64,000 nucleotides of DNA from Actinomadura graeca (GCF_019175365.1 NZ_CP059572.1:5704001-5768000); one strand, 5' to 3'; positions 42,470 through 51,164 are shown, counted from the first letter of the stretch. Program-made: numbers and translations. Notes: generated from the letters alone by a model not told the origin.

Positions 42470-43948
42470 ATGTCCGTCTCACCGTCGCCGCCCAGCGTGA
42501 CGACACGGCCCCCGGGCGCGGCCCGCCGCGGGGACCGGCCCGGGATCGCCCTCGCGGTCATCGTGGCCTGCCAGCTGATGATCGTCCTGGACGGCACGAT
42601 CGTGAACATCGCCCTGCCCGAGATCCAGCGGGGGCTCGACTTCTCCGAGACCGGCAAGGCGTGGATCATCACCGGCTACACGCTGACGTTCGGCGGCCTG
42701 CTCCTGCTGGGCGGGCGGATCGGCGACGTCCTCGGCCGGCGCCGCGTGTTCGTCGCCGGCGTCGCGGTGTTCACGATCGCCTCGCTGCTCGGCGGCCTCG
42801 CCACGACCGGTGAGCTGCTGCTGGCGGCCCGGGTCGGCCAGGGCGCCGGCGCCGCGCTGGCCGGGCCGAGCACCCTCGCGCTCATCGTGACCAACTTCAG
42901 GGGGGAGGCCGAGCGCAACAAGGCGATGGGCATCTACTCCGCCATCGCCGGCTCCGGCCTGGTCATCGGCCTGATCCTCGGGGGCGCGCTGACCTCCGGC
43001 GGCTCCTGGCGCTGGGTCATGTTCATCAACGTGCCGATCGGCCTGGCGATCGTGCTGCTCGCGCCGCTGTTCGTCAACGAGCCGCCGCGGCACACCGGGC
43101 GCTTCGACGTGGCCGGGGCGCTCACCTCGACCGTGGGCATGGTCGCGCTGGTCTACGGGTTCACGCGCGTCGCGGAGAAGGACTGGGGCGACGCCACCGC
43201 CCTCGGGTCCTTCGCCGTCGCCGTCGCCGCCCTCGTGCTGTTCCTGATCGTCGAGGCCCGCGCGAAGCAGCCCGTCATGCCCTACCGCCTGCTGCGCGAC
43301 CGCAACCGGGCCGCCGCGTACCTCAACATGCTGCTGCTCCCCGCGACGCTGATGGGGCTGTTCTTCTTCGTCACCCAGCTGCTCCAGAACGTCTACGGCT
43401 ACAGCGCGATCAAGGCGGGACTGGCGTTCCTGCCGATGGCGGTCCTCCAGATCGTCACCGCGCGCAGCTCGCCCGCGCTGCTCCCGAAGTTCGGGCCCAA
43501 GCCGCTCATGCTGACCGGCGCGGTGGGGGTCTTCATCGGGATGGCCTGGCTCAGCCGGCTCTCCGACGGCAGCGGCTACGCGACCGGCGTGCTCGGGCCG
43601 CTGATCCTCGTCGGCGCCGGCATGGGCCTGTGCTTCATGCCGATGAGCGTCACCATCCTGTCCTCGGTGTCGCCGCAGGACTCGGGCGCGGCGTCGGGAC
43701 TGCTCCAGACCATGCAGCAGGTCGGCGCCTCACTGGGCATCGCCGTGCTGGTGACGGTCTACGGCGAGGCGGTCCGGGACGAGGCCAAGCACCCGTTGGC
43801 AGGGGCGAACCCGCAGGAGCAGGCCCACCACCTGCTCACGCACGGCATCGCCACGAGCTTCCTCTGCGCGGCGGCCATCGTGGTCATCGCGTTCCTGATC
43901 CTTCTGTTCGGGTTCCGGGGCAAGGCCGCGGCGAAGAAGGACGACTGA
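42470..43948 (+). CDS. MFS drug exporter, DHA2/EmrB-QacA type
   Basis: 492 residues; family motifs ALAVIVACQLMIVLDGTIVNIALPEIQRGLDFSE, GGRIGDVLGRRRVFVAGV (MFS motif A), ARVGQGAGAALAGPSTLALIV, and motif C region SAIAGSGLVIGLILGGAL. About 14 hydrophobic helices as in the family. Strong GGAGGAAGG site. Probable self-resistance exporter of the cluster product. Confidence 0.94.
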   Translation: MSVSPSPPSVTTRPPGAARRGDRPGIALAVIVACQLMIVLDGTIVNIALPEIQRGLDFSETGKAWIITGYTLTFGGLLLLGGRIGDVLGRRRVFVAGVAVFTIASLLGGLATTGELLLAARVGQGAGAALAGPSTLALIVTNFRGEAERNKAMGIYSAIAGSGLVIGLILGGALTSGGSWRWVMFINVPIGLAIVLLAPLFVNEPPRHTGRFDVAGALTSTVGMVALVYGFTRVAEKDWGDATALGSFAVAVAALVLFLIVEARAKQPVMPYRLLRDRNRAAAYLNMLLLPATLMGLFFFVTQLLQNVYGYSAIKAGLAFLPMAVLQIVTARSSPALLPKFGPKPLMLTGAVGVFIGMAWLSRLSDGSGYATGVLGPLILVGAGMGLCFMPMSVTILSSVSPQDSGAASGLLQTMQQVGASLGIAVLVTVYGEAVRDEAKHPLAGANPQEQAHHLLTHGIATSFLCAAAIVVIAFLILLFGFRGKAAAKKDD

Positions 43949-43970
43949 CCCACCGAAGGGAGCCACGACC

Positions 43971-45017
43971 TTGTCCGAACCCGCCGCCATCAAGCTGTCC
44001 GTCCTCGACGTCGCGCCCGTGTGGCGCGGATCCTCGCAGGCACAGGCACTCCGCGACACGCTCCAGCTCGCCCCCAAGGTCGAGGGCCTCGGCTACCACC
44101 GCTACTGGGTGGCCGAGCACCACAACACCCTCAGCATCGCCAGCTCGTCGCCGCCCGTGCTGGCCGCCGAGATCGCGAACGCCACGTCCACCATGCGGGT
44201 CGGGTCGGGCGGGGTGCTGCTGCCCAACCACCCGACGCTGGTCGTCGCCGAGCAGTTCGGGATGCTGGAGGTGCTGCACCCCGGACGCATCGACCTCGGC
44301 CTCGGCCGGGCGCCGGGCACCGACCCGCTCACCGCGCTCGTGCTGCGCCGTCCCACCGGGGGAGGCGGGGACTTCCGCCGTCAGATCGCCGAGCTCGAAG
44401 GCTACTTCTCCGAAAACGGCGGTGACGGCGACCCGCAGGCGCAGGTCGTCGCGGTGCCCGCCCCCGGCCACCGTCCGGACATGTGGGTGCTCGGGTCCAG
44501 TCCCGCCAGCGCCGCGCTCGCCGCGGAGCTCGGGATGCCGTACGCGTTCGCGCACCACATCGCCCCCCAGAACGCCGTGCGGTCCCTCAACCTCTACCGG
44601 GACGAGTTCCGGCCCTCCGCGCACCTGGAGCGGCCGTACGCGATCGTCGCGTCGTCGGTGATCGTGGCCGACACCGAGGAGCGGGCCCGCCGGCTCGCCG
44701 GGCCGCTCGCCGTCACCAGCCTCCAGCTGCGCACCACCGGCACGGCGGGCCCGATGCTGCCCCCGGAGGAGGCGGCGGTCTATCCCTTCACACCGCTCGA
44801 ACGGCAGGTGATCGGGGAGGGCGCCGGCCGCCACCTCGTCGGGGCGCCCGAGACGGTGGGACGCGCCGTCCACGACCTGCTCGCCTCGACCCGCGCCGAC
44901 GAGCTGATGGCGCTGACCACCGTCCACGATCCCGCCGACCGGCTGCGCTCGTACGAGCTGCTCACCGAGCTCGTCCCCCTCGCGGCCCCGTCACTCGCCG
45001 GAGGCGCCGAGGAGTGA
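43971..45017 (+). CDS. Luciferase-like (LLM) flavin-dependent monooxygenase
   Basis: 348 residues; LSVLDVAPVWRGSSQAQALRDTLQLAPKVEGLGYHRYWVAEHHN and RVGSGGVLLPNHPTLVVAEQFGMLEVLHPGRIDLGLGRAPGTDP are diagnostic. Start is TTG at 43971 with AAGGGAG upstream, 22 bases after the MFS stop. It needs reduced FMN, which the flavin reductase at 32749 could supply. Tailoring oxidation of the polyketide is likely; it could also be a general F420-type member. Confidence 0.88.
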   Translation: MSEPAAIKLSVLDVAPVWRGSSQAQALRDTLQLAPKVEGLGYHRYWVAEHHNTLSIASSSPPVLAAEIANATSTMRVGSGGVLLPNHPTLVVAEQFGMLEVLHPGRIDLGLGRAPGTDPLTALVLRRPTGGGGDFRRQIAELEGYFSENGGDGDPQAQVVAVPAPGHRPDMWVLGSSPASAALAAELGMPYAFAHHIAPQNAVRSLNLYRDEFRPSAHLERPYAIVASSVIVADTEERARRLAGPLAVTSLQLRTTGTAGPMLPPEEAAVYPFTPLERQVIGEGAGRHLVGAPETVGRAVHDLLASTRADELMALTTVHDPADRLRSYELLTELVPLAAPSLAGGAEE

Positions 45018-45076
45018 CCCTGGCGAGACCGGACGCACGCCCGACGCCGCGTCCGGCCTCGCGGGACCACGGACGT

Positions 45077-45113
45077 GGACGCCCCGGGCCGACCCCTGCG
45101 GCCCGGGGCGTCC
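45077..45113. terminator. Hairpin terminator after LLM monooxygenase
   Basis: GGACGCCCCGGGCC and GGCCCGGGGCGTCC with a 9-base loop, 59 bases after the stop. Separates the MFS-LLM unit from the P450 operon. Confidence 0.8.
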
Positions 45114-45125
45114 GCATGCCCGCTC

Positions 45126-45158
45126 CGTGTCCGCGTCGTGTCCGCGTCGTGTCCGCGT
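45126..45158. repeat. Three 11-base tandem repeats
   Basis: CGTGTCCGCGT three times, exact, just upstream of the SARP-type heptamers of the P450 promoter. The 11-base unit equals one helical turn. Confidence 0.9.
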
Positions 45159-45175
45159 CCGGCCCGCGGACCCCT

Positions 45176-45226
45176 TAGGTCGGGCATAGGTCACGCATAG
45201 GCGATGCAAAGGATCGCCTTAGCCGC
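45176..45226 (+). promoter_or_regulatory. SARP-type 11-base-spaced heptamer array, with box c (45207-45224)
   Basis: TAGGTCG (45176), TAGGTCA (45187), TAGGCGA (45198), AAGGATC (45209), TAGCCGC (45220): five related heptamers at exactly 11-base steps, the layout known for SARP operators. Box c, CAAAGGATCGCCTTAGCC, is embedded. It lies 44 bases upstream of the P450 ATG. Strong candidate target of the SARP at 33539. Confidence 0.75.
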
Positions 45227-45269
45227 GCTCGTGATGCTGGGACTCCCGTCACCTCACGAGAGGCCGACC

Positions 45270-46520
45270 ATGACCAAGCCGGTAGGCGCGGGCGCGGCCG
45301 CGGCGCAGGCGCCCGAGACGCTGGACGAGCGGATCGAGCACTGGAGCCTGTACCAGCCGTGGCTCCAGCAGGACCCGATCTCCCACTGGAACGAGGTCCG
45401 GGACCACGCCCCGATCGTGCGCTCGGAGGAGGCCGGGGGCTTCTGGATCCTCACCCGCTACGAGGACATCGAGTGGGCGGCCAAGAACCCCGAGATCTTC
45501 TCCAGCGCCCAGGTCGGCATCCCGCACCGCACGGTGTTCCCGGCCAAGCAGATCCCGATCCAGCTCGACGGCGACGAGCACCGCAAGTGGCGGCAGACGC
45601 TCTCGGACCTGTTCAACCCCGGCGTCGTCAACCACTTCGCCCCGCAGATCCGGCAGGCGGCGGTCGACTCCATCGGCCCGATCGCCGAGAAGGGGCACTG
45701 CGAGTTCGTCTCCGAGTTCGCCACCGCGCTGCCCGCCGAGACGTTCCTGATCACCTTCGGGATCGGGCGCGAGCACCTGAAGGCCCTCCTGGACCACAAG
45801 ACCTGGCTGCGCCGCGAGGGCATCCCCAACGCCCGCACCGACGAGGACATCCGGGCCGCGAACCAGCCGCTCTGGGACTTCTTCGGCGAGGCCATCGACC
45901 GGCGGCGCGCCGAGGGCGTCGAAGGACGCCGCGACGTCATCAGCGCGATGCTCCGCACCACCTACGACGGCCGCGAGCCCACCCGCGACGAGATGATCAA
46001 CGCGCTGTTCGTGTCCATGCTGGCGAGCCTGGACACCACCACGGCCGCGCTCAGCCTGATCTTCCTGCACCTCGCGGCGCACCCGGAGATCCAGGAGCTG
46101 ATCCCCGCGTCCCCGGACAAGGTGCCGGCCATCGCCGAGGAACTGCTGCGCCACTCGCCGGTCTCCTCCACCGGGCGGCTGGTCACGCGGGACGTCGAGC
46201 GGCACGGCGTGGTGCTGCGCAAGGGCGACCGGGTGCTGCTGTCGTGGGGCCTGTCGGGGCTCGACCCGGACGTCTTCGACCGTCCCGACGAGGTCGACTT
46301 CGACCGGACGCAGACCCGGCACCTGGCGTTCGGCGCCGGGCCGCACCGCTGCCTCGGCATGCACGTCGCCCGCCGCATCATCAGGATCGCGCTGGAGGAA
46401 TGGCACGCGCGGATCCCCCGCTACGCGCTGACGCCGGGCACGACACCCGTCCACCACTACTCGCCGGCCCGCGGCGTGCTGAACCTCGACCTCACGCTGG
46501 GGGCGGGGGACCGGCCGTGA
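45270..46520 (+). CDS. Cytochrome P450 monooxygenase
   Basis: 416 residues from ATG 45270; an ATG at 45204 lies inside the putative operator and is rejected. I-helix LASLDTTTAALS has Ser-Leu where Ala/Gly-Gly is usual, with D-T-T kept. ExxR is E291-R294 (EELLRHSP); haem loop FGAGPHRCLGMHVAR with Cys361. Soluble bacterial class I P450. Directly followed by a ferredoxin gene (GTGA overlap), its probable electron donor. Tailoring hydroxylation or epoxidation of the polyketide. Confidence 0.95.
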   Translation: MTKPVGAGAAAAQAPETLDERIEHWSLYQPWLQQDPISHWNEVRDHAPIVRSEEAGGFWILTRYEDIEWAAKNPEIFSSAQVGIPHRTVFPAKQIPIQLDGDEHRKWRQTLSDLFNPGVVNHFAPQIRQAAVDSIGPIAEKGHCEFVSEFATALPAETFLITFGIGREHLKALLDHKTWLRREGIPNARTDEDIRAANQPLWDFFGEAIDRRRAEGVEGRRDVISAMLRTTYDGREPTRDEMINALFVSMLASLDTTTAALSLIFLHLAAHPEIQELIPASPDKVPAIAEELLRHSPVSSTGRLVTRDVERHGVVLRKGDRVLLSWGLSGLDPDVFDRPDEVDFDRTQTRHLAFGAGPHRCLGMHVARRIIRIALEEWHARIPRYALTPGTTPVHHYSPARGVLNLDLTLGAGDRP

Positions 46521-46750
46521 GGGTCCGCGTCGACCAGGGACGCTGCCTGGGCCACGGGCTGTGCGAGGCCCTCGCCGGCGACGTCTACGAGGTCACCGAG
46601 ATGGGTTTCAACGAGATGGGCGAGTTCGAGGTGGCGGACTCGCTGCGGGCCGTGGCCCGCAAGGGGGCCTCCGCCTGTCCCGAGCGGGCCATCGCGCTCA
46701 TCGGCGACGAGACCCGCCCCACGGCACGAACCGAGACGAAGGAGCACTGA
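46517..46750 (+). CDS. [3Fe-4S] ferredoxin
   Basis: 77 residues, GTG start overlapping the P450 stop. Cluster ligands CLGHGLC (C-x2-H-x2-C) and CPERAI; typical of small P450-associated [3Fe-4S] ferredoxins, where His replaces one Cys. Electron donor to the P450. Confidence 0.92.
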   Translation: MRVRVDQGRCLGHGLCEALAGDVYEVTEMGFNEMGEFEVADSLRAVARKGASACPERAIALIGDETRPTARTETKEH

Positions 46751-46753
46751 CCG

Positions 46754-47230
46754 ATGACCGAATCCGCCCCTGCCGCGAACTCCGCCGTGAACCCGGCCGC
46801 CACTCCCAGGGAGGTCGTCGACCAGATCATCCAGTACATGCTGGACATCGACATGGCCGGCTTCGGGGACCTGTGGGCCGACGACGGCGACCTCGACCTG
46901 CTCTTCGCGCCGCACGGGGCCGTCCGCCACCTGCAGGGCCGCGACACCATCCGCGAGTACCTGATCAAGGGGCAGGCGGCGACGCCCCTCAAGCTGGAGA
47001 AGATCGAGTCCCTGGTCGTCCACGAGACGGCCGACCCCGAGGTCGTCGTGTTCGAGTTCGAGGGGCTCGGCTCGGTGTCCACGACGGGCGGCACCTACCG
47101 CACCACCTACATCGACGTGCTGCGCGCCCGCGACGGGCGGATCGTGAACCTGCGGCACTTCGCCGAGCCCACCGCGTGGCTCATCACCGCGTCGGAGACC
47201 GGGGCCGAGGCGGCGGGGGAGCGCCGGTGA
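46754..47230 (+). CDS. SnoaL-like / NTF2-fold protein
   Basis: 158 residues. The fold is suggested by PREVVDQIIQYMLDIDMAGFGDLWADDGDLDLLFAPHGAVRHLQGRDTIREYLI and GTYRTTYIDVLRARDGRIVNLRHFAEPTAW. SnoaL-like proteins act as polyketide cyclases, hydroxylases or isomerases. Sits 4 bases after ferredoxin and overlaps the SDR by 4 bases. Role in cyclisation or oxidation of the chain is inferred. Confidence 0.8.
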   Translation: MTESAPAANSAVNPAATPREVVDQIIQYMLDIDMAGFGDLWADDGDLDLLFAPHGAVRHLQGRDTIREYLIKGQAATPLKLEKIESLVVHETADPEVVVFEFEGLGSVSTTGGTYRTTYIDVLRARDGRIVNLRHFAEPTAWLITASETGAEAAGERR

Positions 47231-48048
47231 GCGGGGCGGGCACGCCGGAGGGACGGCTGCCGGAGGGACGGCTGCTGGAGGGACGGGTCGCGCTCGTCAT
47301 CGGCGGCAGCCGCGGGATCGGCGCCGGGGTCGCGCGGGCGTTCGGCCGGCACGGCGCCGCCGTCGGCGTCAACTACCTGCGCAGCGCGGACGCGGCGAAG
47401 GAGGTCGTCTCCGACATCGAGGCGGGCGGGTCCCGCGCGGTGGCCGTCGCGGGCGACGCCGCCGACGCCGGGGACGTCGCCGAGATCGTGCGGCAGACGG
47501 CCGACGCGCTCGGCGACATCGACGTCCTCGTCTGCAACGCCGTCGGCAGCACCGAGAACGCGATCGACCGGGTCCGCAAGGGCCTCACCCTCGCCCTCGA
47601 CAACGCCGAGGACGTGCAGGCGCGCGTCGCGACGCAGCTCGCGACCACCCTGTTCCCGGCCCGTGAGGTGCTGCCCGGCATGCGCCGCCGGGGTGGCGGC
47701 TCCATCGTGCTGATCGGCGCGACCGCGTCCCGCGGCAGGCCGGGGCGCGGCATCGCGGAGATCTCCGTCGCCAAGGCGGCGCAGGACGCCCTCGCGCGGT
47801 CGCTGGCCGTCGAGCTCGGCCCGGACCGCGTCCGCGTCAACGTCGTGGCCCCCGGCATGGTGCCCACCGACGCCAACGCGGGCCCGCACCAGGAACCGAT
47901 GATGGGCGAGATGGCCAAGGTCACCCCGCTGGGACGCGTCGCCTACGTCGACGACGTGGCGGACACGGTCGTCGCCTTCGCCTCCGGCCTGACGCGGCAC
48001 GTGACGGGCGCCTACGTCGGGGTCGACGGCGGCCGCAGCATGCTCTGA
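47227..48048 (+). CDS. SDR-fold protein without catalytic Tyr
   Basis: 273 residues from GTG 47227. Cofactor loop VIGGSRGIGAGVARAFG is intact, as is the structural NVVAPGMVPTD. The active-site YxxxK is replaced: the sequence reads E-I-S-V-A-K, with Ile at the Tyr position and Lys kept. The catalytic Ser position (region LIGATASRGRPG) is Thr or Ala. NAG motif is CNAVG. Probably not a normal dehydrogenase; could be a dehydratase, isomerase or structural partner. Three 15-base repeats encode the N-terminal EGRLPEGRLLEGRV. Confidence 0.82.
   Translation: MSGAGTPEGRLPEGRLLEGRVALVIGGSRGIGAGVARAFGRHGAAVGVNYLRSADAAKEVVSDIEAGGSRAVAVAGDAADAGDVAEIVRQTADALGDIDVLVCNAVGSTENAIDRVRKGLTLALDNAEDVQARVATQLATTLFPAREVLPGMRRRGGGSIVLIGATASRGRPGRGIAEISVAKAAQDALARSLAVELGPDRVRVNVVAPGMVPTDANAGPHQEPMMGEMAKVTPLGRVAYVDDVADTVVAFASGLTRHVTGAYVGVDGGRSML
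47246..47290 (+). repeat. Three 15-base tandem repeats in SDR gene
   Basis: CGGAGGGACGGCTGC twice, then TGGAGGGACGGGTCG. In frame; encode (P/L)EGRL repeats before the cofactor loop. Each has a GGAGG core. Confidence 0.9.
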
Positions 48049-48111
48049 GCGGCGCGGGGCGCCGTCGTCGCCGGGTCATGGCCGTGCGGATGTCCGCGGA
48101 GGGAGCGGGAG

Positions 48112-49605
48112 ATGGAAGACAGGGTCGTCATCGCCGGCGGGGGACCGGCCGGTCTCATGCTGGCGTGCGAGCTCGGGTTGCTGGGAGTGGACGCCGTCGT
48201 CCTCGAACGGGACCCGGAGCCGGACGAGAACTCGCAGGGGATGGCCGTCCACGGGCGTTCCCTGGAGGTGTTCAAGCAGCGCGGCTTGGCCGACCGCATC
48301 CGGAAGGAGGACATCTGGGCCTGGCCCCGCACTCCGTTCGCCTTCTTCTGGCTCGACCTCGATGGCGTGGGCGAGGAGGACCACACCTACGCCTTTCCCC
48401 AGTGGCGGACGGAACGGCTCCTGGAGGACCGCGCCCGCGAGCTGGGGGTGGACATCCGCCGGGGCCACGAGCTGGTGGGCTTCGAACAGGACGCCACCGG
48501 GGTCACCGTCGAGACCCGCTCCGCCGCGGGCCCGGACCGACTCCGGGGCGCCTTCCTGGTGGGCTGCGACGGCGCGGACAGCAGGGTCCGGCGACTCGCC
48601 GGGATCGAGTTCGAGACGGCCGGCCTCGGTTACCACGGCGTCCTCGGCGACGTCGTCCTCTCGGATGGCCCGCCGCCCGAGTTCACGACCGGGCTGTTCC
48701 AGCAGGGCATGTTCGGGGCGCTGCCGCTCCAGCCCGGCGAGCTGCGGCTGATGACCATCGAGTTCGGCGCGGAGGGCCCGGGCCCCGGAACGCCCGTCAC
48801 CGCGGAGGAACTGCGCGCGAGCATCCGCCGGGTGACCGGCACCGACCCCGAGGTCGAGGGTGTGCGGTGGCTGGCGCGGTTCGGCGGCACCACCCGTCAC
48901 GCCCGGCGGTACAGGGAGGGACGGGTGCTGCTGGCCGGGGACGCCGCCCACGTCCTCTACATCTCCGGCACGCAGGGCCTGAACGCCGGCATCCAGGACG
49001 CGGTCAACCTCGGCTGGAAGCTGGCCGCCGAGATCCAGGGCCGGGCCCCGGACGGCCTCCTCGACACCTACCACGGGGAGCGGCACCCGGTCGGTGAGCG
49101 GATCTGCTCGCACGCGCGGGCGCAGATGGCCCTGATGCATCCGTTCGACCGGGTCACGCCGCTGCGCGGGCTCGTCGCGGAGCTGCTGGAGATCGGCGCG
49201 GTCAACCGGTTCCTGCTGGAGCTGCCGTCCGCGACGGGCTATCCCCTGCCCGTCGCGGAGGGCACCGAGGGGGAGCCGCACCCCCTGCTCGGACGGCCCG
49301 TCCCGGACGTGCCGCTGGACACCGGCGGGGGGCCCGCCGGCACCGCCGAGGCCCTGCACGCCGGCCGGGGGGTGCTGCTGGACCTGTCCGGCGGCGCCGC
49401 CGATCTCGGCGAGGCCGCCGCCTGGGCCGGGCGGGTCGACATCGTCACCGCGAAGCCCGTGCCGGAGCTGGACGCCGCGGTGCTGCTGGTGCGGCCGGAC
49501 GGCCACGTGGCCTACGCCGACCGCACGGGCGGCGACGGCAAGGGCCTCCGCTGGGCCCTCGCCACCTGGTTCGGTGAACCCGCCCCCGCCGGCGCGGCCG
49601 GATGA
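48112..49605 (+). CDS. FAD-dependent aromatic hydroxylase 1 (PgaE/MtmOIV/RdmE-like)
   Basis: 497 residues, class A flavoprotein monooxygenase. FAD motif VVIAGGGPAGLMLACEL, DG motif VGCDGADSRVRRLAGI, GD motif RVLLAGDAAHVLYISGTQGLNAGIQDAVNLGWKLA; C-terminal thioredoxin-like domain (AEALHAGRGVLLDLSGG) as in the PgaE group. Uses NAD(P)H and O2. The group mainly acts on aromatic polyketides (type II). ATG is 63 bases after the SDR stop and has GGGAGCGGGAG upstream. Confidence 0.93.
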   Translation: MEDRVVIAGGGPAGLMLACELGLLGVDAVVLERDPEPDENSQGMAVHGRSLEVFKQRGLADRIRKEDIWAWPRTPFAFFWLDLDGVGEEDHTYAFPQWRTERLLEDRARELGVDIRRGHELVGFEQDATGVTVETRSAAGPDRLRGAFLVGCDGADSRVRRLAGIEFETAGLGYHGVLGDVVLSDGPPPEFTTGLFQQGMFGALPLQPGELRLMTIEFGAEGPGPGTPVTAEELRASIRRVTGTDPEVEGVRWLARFGGTTRHARRYREGRVLLAGDAAHVLYISGTQGLNAGIQDAVNLGWKLAAEIQGRAPDGLLDTYHGERHPVGERICSHARAQMALMHPFDRVTPLRGLVAELLEIGAVNRFLLELPSATGYPLPVAEGTEGEPHPLLGRPVPDVPLDTGGGPAGTAEALHAGRGVLLDLSGGAADLGEAAAWAGRVDIVTAKPVPELDAAVLLVRPDGHVAYADRTGGDGKGLRWALATWFGEPAPAGAAG

Positions 49606-51164
49606 GCCCGGACGGCCGCGCCGACGGAGGGACCGGTGACGGGGAACCGGTATCGGAGCACGACGTCGTCATCGTCGGCGGCGGCCCCACCGGCCTGCTG
49701 CTCGCCTGCGAGCTGAGCCTGGCCGGGGTCGGCGCCGTCGTCGTCGAGCGCCTCACCGAGCCCACCCGCACCTCGCGGTCACTGGTCCTCGGGCAGCGTC
49801 CGGCCGAATGCTTCGCCCAGCGGGGCCTCGACTGGTTCGCGGACAACCCGCGGGTGCGCGAGTTCAAGTTCGGGCTGCTCGACCTCACCTCGGTCGTGCC
49901 GCCCGAGACGCTGCCGATCCGCGTCCAGCAGTGGCGCATGGAGCGGCTTCTGGAGGCGCGCGCCCGCGAGCTGGGCGTGGACGTCCGCCGGGGCCACGAG
50001 ACGGTCGGCCTCGACCAGGACGGCTCGGGCGCCACGGTGCGCGTGCGATCCGCGGCGGGCGAGTACCGGTTGCGCGGCTCCTGGGTCGTGGGCTGCGACG
50101 GGGCGCACAGCACGGTCCGCAAGGCGGCCGGGATCGGCTTCCCGGGGACCCCCTCGACCACGTACGCGATCACCGGGGAGATGGCCCTCGTCGACGAGCC
50201 GTTCCCGGGACGCGTCTTCATCGACCTGTTCGAGCGCGGCATCGTCTCCATCGTCCCGCTCGCGCCCCTCGAACCGGGCATGCACCGGGTCATGGCCGTC
50301 CAGTTCGAGACCGGCCCGCCCGGCCGGGACACGCCGGTGACCGCCGACGAGCAGCGCGACGCCGTCCGGCGCGTCGGCGGCATCGACCTGACGATCGGCG
50401 AGGTGCGCTGGCTGTCGCGGTTCGGCAACGCGACCCGCCTGGCCGAGACCTACCGCAAGGGCCGCGTCCTCCTGGCGGGCGACGCCGCCCACGTCCACTT
50501 CCCGTCCGGCGGGCCCGGGCTGAACACCGGCGTCCAGGACGCGGTCAACCTCGGCTGGAAGCTCGCCGCCGAGATCAACGGCTGGGCGCCGCCGGGCCTG
50601 CTCGACAGCTACCACGATGAGCGCCACCCGGTCGGCGCGCGCGTGTGCCGCAACAGCCGCGCCCAGACCGCGCTGATGCACCCGCTCGACACCGTCGGGC
50701 CGCTCCGTGAGCTGTTCGCCGAGATCATGCGGGCGGGCCAGGCCGAGGCGGGCCGGCACCTGATCGAGACCTTGAACGGGCTGGACGTCCGCTACCCTCC
50801 CGCGCCCGGCGCGCAGGACGCGCACCCGCTGATCGGACGGCGCGTCCCGCACGTCACGCTGAACACGCCCGAGGGGCCGATCCCGTTCGCGCACACCCTG
50901 CACTCCGCGCGCGGCGTGCTGCTCGACCTGTCCGGCGGCGGGCTCGACCGGGCCGGGATCGCGGGATGGCGGGACCGGGTGGATCTGGTCTCCGCGGATC
51001 CGGTCCCCGAACTCGCGGCCTCGGCCGTGCTCGTCCGCCCCGACGGCTACGCCGCCTGGGCCGGGGGCACCGGCGCCGCCGAAGACACCGGCGACGTCGC
51101 GGGGCTGCGTTCGGCGCTCGCGACCTGGTTCGGCGATCCCGTCGGCGCCACGGCCGCGATCTGA
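49602..51164 (+). CDS. FAD-dependent aromatic hydroxylase 2
   Basis: 520 residues, paralogue of the previous gene; ATG overlaps its stop (ATGA). Motifs DVVIVGGGPTGLLLACELSLAG, VGCDGAHSTVRKAAGIGFPG, RVLLAGDAAHVHFPSGGPGLNTGVQDAVNLGWKLA, and the C-terminal thioredoxin-like part (LHSARGVLLDLSGGG). Two adjacent class A hydroxylases suggest sequential oxidations or a Baeyer-Villiger role, as in several aromatic polyketide pathways. Confidence 0.93.
   Translation: MSPDGRADGGTGDGEPVSEHDVVIVGGGPTGLLLACELSLAGVGAVVVERLTEPTRTSRSLVLGQRPAECFAQRGLDWFADNPRVREFKFGLLDLTSVVPPETLPIRVQQWRMERLLEARARELGVDVRRGHETVGLDQDGSGATVRVRSAAGEYRLRGSWVVGCDGAHSTVRKAAGIGFPGTPSTTYAITGEMALVDEPFPGRVFIDLFERGIVSIVPLAPLEPGMHRVMAVQFETGPPGRDTPVTADEQRDAVRRVGGIDLTIGEVRWLSRFGNATRLAETYRKGRVLLAGDAAHVHFPSGGPGLNTGVQDAVNLGWKLAAEINGWAPPGLLDSYHDERHPVGARVCRNSRAQTALMHPLDTVGPLRELFAEIMRAGQAEAGRHLIETLNGLDVRYPPAPGAQDAHPLIGRRVPHVTLNTPEGPIPFAHTLHSARGVLLDLSGGGLDRAGIAGWRDRVDLVSADPVPELAASAVLVRPDGYAAWAGGTGAAEDTGDVAGLRSALATWFGDPVGATAAI

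Noticed and set aside
45126..45158. CRISPR-like repeats
   Set aside because: Unit is 11 bases with no spacers.
45204..45270. Upstream P450 start at 45204
   Set aside because: It lies within the SARP-type array, and the 22 extra residues do not look like P450 sequence.
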